Source of the DNA: SZUA-287 sp036397975
Lineage (GTDB): Bacteria; Bacteroidota; Ignavibacteria; UBA10030; UBA6906
Assembly (NCBI GenBank): GCA_036397975.1
Contig: DASWHW010000007.1
Coordinates: forward strand, 1-31,064
DNA length: 31,064 nt
Direction of reading: 5' to 3'
Shown here piece by piece: positions 25,602-31,064 of this stretch. Positions within the stretch are counted from its first letter, which is position 1, and each line of letters begins with the position of its first letter. The position numbers and the translations under genes are program-made. Below the pieces are notes generated by a model. The model worked only from the letters and a program-made list of their open reading frames with translations. It was not told the origin of the DNA and did no database searches.

Positions 25602-27755
25602 ATGAGAACAGTTGTGCGCAAATTGGATCCACGTCATATTCATCTCAAGGACTATCTCCGGGAATTTAATTTCTCGGAGAATTTCCGGTTTCCGCTGAAA
25701 CATATTAAGGGCGATCTCATTGGTGGTGTGACTGCGGCCATTGTCGCGCTCCCGCTCGCGCTCGGGTTTGGGCTGCTCGCGTTCAATGGAGACCCGCGTG
25801 GCGCCGTTGCGGGCCTTTACGGAGCGATCTTTACGGGGATTCTTGCTTCGCTCTTCGGAGGCACTCCGCAGCAAATTACCGGGCCCACGGGAGGGATGAC
25901 GGTTATCTTAACCACCGTCTACATGGAATATGGCGGCCCCGATGCTCTCCTTGCCGCGTGTATCCTGGCCGGGATTTTTCAAGTGCTCTATGGTCTTCTG
26001 AAAGTAGGAAAATACGTTCACCTGGTGCCATACCCAGTAACGGTGGGGTTCACGAATGGAATCGCGATTCTCATTTTCATCCAACAATTCAAAACATTCA
26101 ATACGGCACCGGTAATTGCTCTTGCGACGATGGGCATCATCTATACGGTTCCAAAGATAAATCGGAATCTTCCAAAGGCGCTTATCGGGCTGGCGCTCGG
26201 ATCCATCATCGCGTATGCTTTCTCCTCCAGCGAACTCCTGAGAACGATTTACGACCCGACGAAAGGTGGGCTGACGATTGCTTCGGCAATCAAGGTGATT
26301 GGGGAAATTCCGTCGAGTTTTCAGTTGCCAAGTGTTCCGGGCATTTCATTGGAAACATGGAGAAAGCTTATTCCTGCAGGATTCACCATTTCTTTGCTCG
26401 GTTCTATTGAAACCTTGCTTGCATCTGTAGTGGCGGATAACACAACAAACACGCGTCACAACAGCAACAAGGAACTTATCGGCCAGGGATTTGGGAATTT
26501 TGTTGCCGGAATCTTCGGCGGCGTTGCCGGCACAGGAGCAATTGTTCGTACGATGGTAAATGTGCGCTCCGGCGGCATCACCCGCTTATCCGGAATCATT
26601 CACGGCGTCGTTTTAATCCTCGTGATGTTGTTTCTTGGGAAACTTGCTTCCACTATTCCGCTTGCCGCACTCGCAGGCGTGTTGATGATGACGGCAATCG
26701 GTATGCTTGAACTTGAACCGCTGAAGTTGCTTCCCCGAACCCCTGTGGCAGATGCAGCAGTTATGATTGCCACAATTCTGATAACAGTCTTCACCGATCT
26801 TATCACCGCCGTGGAAGTTGGCATGGTGATGGCGTCGTTCCTGTTTGTGTATCGAATGAGTGAAATGGGGATGAGTCAATCGCTTCTCGAAGAAAGGAAG
26901 GGAGTTACTCTTGATGAACCAACGCAAAAACTCCTGAAAGAAAATAAAATCGTGGTCTTTGATGTCGAGGGACCGTTGTTCTTTGGGGCAGCGAAAAGTT
27001 TTGTGACGGCGCTGGAGAAGAATTTTGATGTCAAGGTGGTCATCCTGGATATGGAGAATGTACCGGTGATTGATACCACGGGCGCTGTTGCAATTGATAA
27101 CATTGTTGAACGATTGCATCGCGACAAGAAACGCCTGCTGATTGTCGGCATGCGGGACAAGGTGCGAAAGGTATTATATGACCTTGAAATAACCCGGAGG
27201 ATTGGCATTGGAAATTTTCTCAATACAGTCGACGAGGCGATAGAGTATGCCCTTGAAGTGACCAAGCAGGAAGTCGAGCGGACATACCTCGGGGGGTTCG
27301 TCTCCGAGAATCTCATTATGCTCGATGTGAGTGCAAAGGATCGTGACGACTTGCTGGATAAGATGGTCACGCAGGCCTGTAATGCCGGGATCGTGACGGA
27401 CAAACAGATCTTCCTGGAGAGCATCCTGCAGAGAGAGGCGTTGACGCCGACAATCATCGGCAAGGGTGTTGCTGTGCCGCATGCACATTCTGGGGGCGCG
27501 GATGCGCGCGTGGTGGTGGTGTTCGCACGCTTGAAGGAACCGATTCGCTACAGCCAGGAAAACCCGGACCCCGTCCGGATCGTTTTTATGGTGGCGACGG
27601 GGACAAACGAGCGCGAGTACCTGAATGTGCTACGACTCATCGCGATGAACATAAGTCAAGAGAGTGTGTACAATGGGTTGTTGTCGGCGAAGGATATCCA
27701 CGATGTGCACCACCGGCTCTCAGAACTAAAGATGGCTCAACCTCTTGCACCATAG
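25602..27755 (+). CDS. SulP-family anion transporter fused to STAS and PTS EIIA-like domains
   Basis: 717 residues. The SulP membrane domain (about 30-425) has GPTGGMTVILTT, the signature SIETLLASVVADNTTNTRHN, and QGFGNFVAGIFGGVAGTGAI. A STAS domain (448-552) carries the switch motif VIDTTGAVA. A C-terminal PTS EIIA type-2/PtsN-like domain (565-715) keeps the phospho-histidine H627 in GKGVAVPHAHS. SulP proteins carry sulfate, bicarbonate or other anions, usually with Na+ or H+. It lies between the large subunit and the Fe-S subunit genes (50-bp gap before, 71-bp gap after) on the same strand, so it is an integral operon member. Substrate cannot be read from sequence; the EIIA domain suggests control by phosphorylation. 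Confidence 0.93.
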   Translation: MRTVVRKLDPRHIHLKDYLREFNFSENFRFPLKHIKGDLIGGVTAAIVALPLALGFGLLAFNGDPRGAVAGLYGAIFTGILASLFGGTPQQITGPTGGMTVILTTVYMEYGGPDALLAACILAGIFQVLYGLLKVGKYVHLVPYPVTVGFTNGIAILIFIQQFKTFNTAPVIALATMGIIYTVPKINRNLPKALIGLALGSIIAYAFSSSELLRTIYDPTKGGLTIASAIKVIGEIPSSFQLPSVPGISLETWRKLIPAGFTISLLGSIETLLASVVADNTTNTRHNSNKELIGQGFGNFVAGIFGGVAGTGAIVRTMVNVRSGGITRLSGIIHGVVLILVMLFLGKLASTIPLAALAGVLMMTAIGMLELEPLKLLPRTPVADAAVMIATILITVFTDLITAVEVGMVMASFLFVYRMSEMGMSQSLLEERKGVTLDEPTQKLLKENKIVVFDVEGPLFFGAAKSFVTALEKNFDVKVVILDMENVPVIDTTGAVAIDNIVERLHRDKKRLLIVGMRDKVRKVLYDLEITRRIGIGNFLNTVDEAIEYALEVTKQEVERTYLGGFVSENLIMLDVSAKDRDDLLDKMVTQACNAGIVTDKQIFLESILQREALTPTIIGKGVAVPHAHSGGADARVVVVFARLKEPIRYSQENPDPVRIVFMVATGTNEREYLNVLRLIAMNISQESVYNGLLSAKDIHDVHHRLSELKMAQPLAP

Positions 27756-27826
27756 AGCGAGTGAAGGACGTGTAGTACGATGAAACTGATCGCTTCCAGA
27801 ACCTGCATCATCCGTACGGGGATGCC

Positions 27827-28687
27827 ATGCTGAAAATCCTTCAACGGACAATCACGAGCGGAATTGCGACGAATGCATACCCTGCTGTTGTCGCGGATCC
27901 GCCAGATGGTTTCCGGGGAAAACCGGTAATTGACTTTACGAAATGTACAGCGTGCGATCAATGTGCAAATGCATGTCCGACGAATGCACTAACGGTCAGT
28001 GCGAACGGTGGCGAAACAGACCAACGCATCGTTGTGCTGGACTATGGCGACTGTATATTTTGCGGCGAGTGCGAGGCAGCCTGCCCCGATGCGGTACGGT
28101 TGACAAAAGAATTCCGGCTGGCGGTGCACGAGAAATCAAAGTTGACTACCCGCGCAGTGTACAACCTCCACAGCGATGGAACATACGAACTGGCACACGT
28201 TGAAGACGCGCGTCCAGAGGAGAAATCCATGGAGGAGATCGGGACCGCTCTCAGGAAGAGCATCCGTCACCTGTTTGGCCGCTCGCTCCACATCCGTGAA
28301 GTGGATGCCGGTTCATGCAATGGGTGCGAAGTGGAGATTACCGCATTGAACAATCCCGTGTATGACATTGAGCGCTTTGGTGTCTACTTCGTCGCCTCTC
28401 CCCGTCATGCGGATATGTTGCTCGTGACCGGCCCTGTAACGCGCAATATGGAAATCGCCCTGAAGCAGACGTACGAAGCGATGCCAGATCCCAAGCTCGT
28501 TGTTGCAGTTGGTGCATGTGCCATTGGCGGTGGGATCTTCGGGAAGAGCTACGCCTCCTGCGGTGGCGTTGACGCTGTTCTTCCTGTGGATGTGTACATT
28601 CCAGGATGTCCTCCCCGGCCTGAAGCTTTGCTGCACGGAATTCTGCTTGCGGTGGACAAATATCCTCAAAGAAAAGAGACAAACTAA
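27827..28687 (+). CDS. Fused HyfH-HyfI-like iron-sulfur subunit (2x[4Fe-4S] ferredoxin plus NuoB-like)
   Basis: 286 residues. The N-terminal ferredoxin part (NuoI/HyfH-like) has two complete clusters: C40-x2-C43-x2-C46-x3-C50 and C76-x2-C79-x2-C82-x3-C86. The C-terminal part (150-280, NuoB/HyfI-like) has all four ligands of the proximal cluster, C164 and C167 (GSCNGCEVE), C231 (VGACAIGGG) and C261 (PGCPPRP). These are separate genes in E. coli hyf; here a linker of about 60 residues joins them. The electron path is thus intact up to the point where the NiFe site or quinone site would be. The ATG has GGGG upstream. Confidence 0.93.
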   Translation: MLKILQRTITSGIATNAYPAVVADPPDGFRGKPVIDFTKCTACDQCANACPTNALTVSANGGETDQRIVVLDYGDCIFCGECEAACPDAVRLTKEFRLAVHEKSKLTTRAVYNLHSDGTYELAHVEDARPEEKSMEEIGTALRKSIRHLFGRSLHIREVDAGSCNGCEVEITALNNPVYDIERFGVYFVASPRHADMLLVTGPVTRNMEIALKQTYEAMPDPKLVVAVGACAIGGGIFGKSYASCGGVDAVLPVDVYIPGCPPRPEALLHGILLAVDKYPQRKETN

Positions 28688-28850
28688 ACTCACCTCACGC
28701 CGACGGACGAAGAGGCTTTTCAAATGGCTCCGATGTCCGACCAACCCCAAAAGAGAAACGGGCTTTTATTTCACCTGCTTGAGAAGGGGATTGAAAATGC
28801 AAATGGGTTCTAATATCGCATGGGATGAATTGTTAGTATACTGAGTCGCG

Positions 28851-30200
28851 ATGAATAATCTGAATACGTTCCCAATGACAGAAATGCCACTGCTGACGAC
28901 GAGAGGGAATCTTTCCTTCTTCCTCCCCGCCGACTGTTATAGTCACCTTTCTTCTCTTCCATGGGAGCTTGGCCTTGAAGGTTGGCACCAGCGAGGAATA
29001 AAGTTCTTCCCGGTGAAAAGCGGGATCTCTCGCCATATCGTTCGGTTTGTCGAGACAGCGAAAAGGAGGTTTGCAATAAAGGAGACAACCGTGGAGAGCG
29101 CGCAAAAGGAATTCAGGCTGTATCGCGAACTTGCAAATCTTGAAATCCGCACCCTCGTTCCGGTTGGTATTGTTGCCCGCAACGATGGGGTGGAGATGGT
29201 AACAACGAATGTTGGTGGGCAGGCGGAGAAAATGCAAACAGGTTATCTCGTTACGGAGCTGATGGAGAAGGTTATTCCTGATTCACATTTATATCGTCGT
29301 GGGTTCTCAAGTAAGAACAGAAAGCGAATATGGGATGCTGTCATCCGTCTATTTATTCAAATGCACAGTAACGGAGTCTATTGGGGCGATGCTTCGCTCG
29401 CAAACATGCTCATCAGGTTCAGCAAGGAAATCGTTCCCGAACTCGGATACCGAACTACGCTTAATGCCATGCTTGCGGATGCGGAGACTGTGGAGATTCA
29501 CCCTACTCTATCGGAAACGCTGAGGATGGCAGACGTAGAGTACTTCCTGGAATCAATGCTTTGGACAGAGGCCGACCTAAAAGCAAGCGGTCTTGTTCGC
29601 GATGCCGTGATGACGGCGGAAGACCAGGACTACATCCAAACTGGGTATCGCCAAGGATATGAGGTGGAAGAAGAAGTTCGTTCGTTCGAATTCTTAACCC
29701 ACATGGACGTTGATAAGCTCCTTGGTAACTTTGATGTAAAAGGGTACGGTGCACTTCTCCTGAAACATATTCGGGAGCACAAATGGTACATGAGTGAGCG
29801 GCAAGGAAATGAAGTTCCCCTCGCGGCAGCTGCGAAGGACTGGTACAAGGAGATCTTTAAGCCAGTCTGCAAGCTTCTTGGTGCGCATGATTTACTTAAG
29901 TTCTTTCCGGACAAAACCGCTTCAAGCCTCTACGTGGAGATCATGGAACACAAGTACCTCATGAGTGAACGGGAAAAAAAAGATGTGGGACTTGACGCTG
30001 CGCTTGAGGACTTCTCAGCCAGATTTGATAAGCATGGGCCGATTGTTCGTGCCATCAATGCCATTGTCAGCGACATTAAGAATTTGCTACGACAAAAACA
30101 TTCTGCAGTGGGGCAAACGAGGAGTGTCCACTCTGCCTTTATTGGCATCGCGAAAGGAAAGAAGCAACAATACCGGGAAAGCAGGAAAAATGACACCTGA
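28851..30200 (+). CDS. DUF4032-like protein with protein-kinase-fold N-terminal domain
   Basis: 449 residues, no membrane segment. The first 220 residues resemble a lipopolysaccharide-kinase-like fold: K77/E87 (RFAIKE...EFRLYREL), a catalytic-loop-like GVYWGDASLANML (D180, N185) and ADAETVEI (D210) at the DFG position. The C-terminal half is similar to DUF4032 and contains two related segments beginning HKWYMSER (310) and HKYLMSER (367), each followed by an alanine/acid-rich helix. Substrate unknown. It overlaps the glycosyltransferase gene by 11 bp, so the two are probably co-expressed. The DUF4032 call is from memory of the family pattern. Confidence 0.72.
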   Translation: MNNLNTFPMTEMPLLTTRGNLSFFLPADCYSHLSSLPWELGLEGWHQRGIKFFPVKSGISRHIVRFVETAKRRFAIKETTVESAQKEFRLYRELANLEIRTLVPVGIVARNDGVEMVTTNVGGQAEKMQTGYLVTELMEKVIPDSHLYRRGFSSKNRKRIWDAVIRLFIQMHSNGVYWGDASLANMLIRFSKEIVPELGYRTTLNAMLADAETVEIHPTLSETLRMADVEYFLESMLWTEADLKASGLVRDAVMTAEDQDYIQTGYRQGYEVEEEVRSFEFLTHMDVDKLLGNFDVKGYGALLLKHIREHKWYMSERQGNEVPLAAAAKDWYKEIFKPVCKLLGAHDLLKFFPDKTASSLYVEIMEHKYLMSEREKKDVGLDAALEDFSARFDKHGPIVRAINAIVSDIKNLLRQKHSAVGQTRSVHSAFIGIAKGKKQQYRESRKNDT

Positions 30201-31064
30201 TCCTCTTCATCGCAGACTCTTTACAGGCGATCTCGCCATCCCATTTTACTTAACCCTTGCAAAAGTGCTGATTCATTTCTATACGAACGCTTTCGCAGGG
30301 TACGGCATCTTTCGGGACGAGCTGTACTACCTCGCTAACGCAGAGAATCTGGACATAGGGTACGTCGATCACCCGCCGCTGTCAATCTTCATTCTGGCGG
30401 TAAACAGACTCCTCTTCGGCGATTCGATTTTCGCGATTCGCTTGCTGCCTGCATTGTCGGGCGGGGCAAGCGTGTTTGTTCTTGGATTGATGGTGAAGGA
30501 AATGGGGGGGAAGAAGGTTGCACAGTTTGCCGCATGTGCGGTTGCCTCCTTATCCCCAATCTTTCTTGGATTCAACACCATTTACTCGATGAATTCGTTC
30601 GATATTCTTCTCTGGACTCTTGGTTTCTACACCGTCGTCCGATTGCTGAACACGCAGGAGCAGCGATACTGGATCGTTCTCGGCTTCATCGTCGGTCTGG
30701 GGGCGTTGAACAAAATCAGCATGCTCTGGTTCGGTGCGGCTGTTGCCATCGGATTTCTCTTCGTTCCGGAGAGGCGATGGCTGAAGACACGATGGCCGTA
30801 TCTTGCAGGCATCATCGCATTCGTCCTCTTCCTGCCGTACATCATCTGGAACATGATGCATGACTATGCGCACCTGGAGTTCATTCACTTCGCTTCAACG
30901 GTGAAGTACGTCAGCCAGACACCGGTGACGTTTCTTTCGGGTCAAATACTCATTCACAATCCAGTGACTCTTCCGTTGTGGCTTGGAGGATTGTTCTTCC
31001 TGCTCTTCATTGGAAGCGTGAAACCATTCCGTTTGCTTGGGGTTATTTTTCTGGTCGTTGTAGG
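30190..31064 (+). CDS. GT39/ArnT-like membrane glycosyltransferase (3' end outside window)
   Basis: 291 residues present, open to the window edge. Several hydrophobic helices with the family active site: the first luminal/periplasmic loop has FRDELYYLAN (D43, E44), and the second acidic motif is GYVDHPPLSIF (D60). Such proteins transfer a sugar from a polyprenyl-phosphate donor to protein or lipid on the outer face of the inner membrane. The ATG overlaps the end of the DUF4032-like gene. Acceptor and sugar cannot be told. Confidence 0.9.
   Translation, partial: MTPDPLHRRLFTGDLAIPFYLTLAKVLIHFYTNAFAGYGIFRDELYYLANAENLDIGYVDHPPLSIFILAVNRLLFGDSIFAIRLLPALSGGASVFVLGLMVKEMGGKKVAQFAACAVASLSPIFLGFNTIYSMNSFDILLWTLGFYTVVRLLNTQEQRYWIVLGFIVGLGALNKISMLWFGAAVAIGFLFVPERRWLKTRWPYLAGIIAFVLFLPYIIWNMMHDYAHLEFIHFASTVKYVSQTPVTFLSGQILIHNPVTLPLWLGGLFFLLFIGSVKPFRLLGVIFLVVV

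Noticed and set aside
18782..28687. Functional [NiFe]-hydrogenase 4 or formate hydrogenlyase
   Set aside because: All four NiFe cysteines are absent from the large subunit, and no hydrogenase maturation or formate dehydrogenase gene is seen nearby.
28688..28850. Possible small gene or terminator between hyfHI and the DUF4032-like gene
   Set aside because: No stable GC-rich hairpin with a T-run and no supported frame; 163 bp of ordinary spacer.

Overview
The window reads as a chromosomal segment of a free-living bacterium from the Bacteroidota/Chlorobiota/Ignavibacteriota side of the tree. This is inferred from an orphan type IX secretion (T9SS) sorting-domain C-terminus at 6201-6387, weak ribosome sites, moderate GC, and the style of the secreted M1 peptidase and stressosome genes. 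I cannot assign a genus. I saw no rRNA or tRNA gene, no CRISPR array and no intact mobile element.

Layout. (1) 1-1870, minus: a translationally coupled pair, a DapA-family aldolase/deaminase and an aldehyde dehydrogenase cut by the window edge, probably a catabolic route to 2-oxoglutarate. (2) 2015-3682: a secreted M1-type zinc peptidase. (3) 3700-6400: a gene graveyard. It holds a transposase remnant, an unusual four-repeat Myb/GcrA-like DNA-binding protein, a TPR protein, a beheaded Cas3 HD domain and a T9SS tail. (4) 6403-8758, minus: a PAS protein, a class III nucleotide-cyclase-like protein and a hybrid histidine kinase. (5) 8939-13296, minus: six overlapping genes, RsbR-RsbS-RsbT-RsbX, then a histidine kinase and a NarL-type regulator. 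The kinase starts with an RsbU-like RsbT-binding domain, so the stressosome appears to feed a two-component system instead of sigma-B. (6) 13678-15066: class II fumarase. (7) 15118-18428, minus: an HMA-AraC regulator, an AlaX-like editing protein and a CopB copper ATPase.

(8) 18722-28687, plus, is the most interesting region. A promoter-like sequence precedes a Hyf/complex I-like operon, hyfB-C-E-F-G then a fused hyfH-hyfI. The large subunit has lost all four NiFe cysteines, so this is an Ehr-type (energy-converting-hydrogenase-related) complex and not a hydrogenase. All iron-sulfur cysteines of the electron-input subunit remain. Between the large subunit and the Fe-S subunit lies a SulP anion transporter fused to STAS and PTS EIIA domains. 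I propose a redox- or ion-gradient-coupled anion (bicarbonate or sulfate) transport system, which is inference. (9) 28851-31064: a DUF4032-like kinase-fold protein overlapping a truncated GT39 glycosyltransferase.
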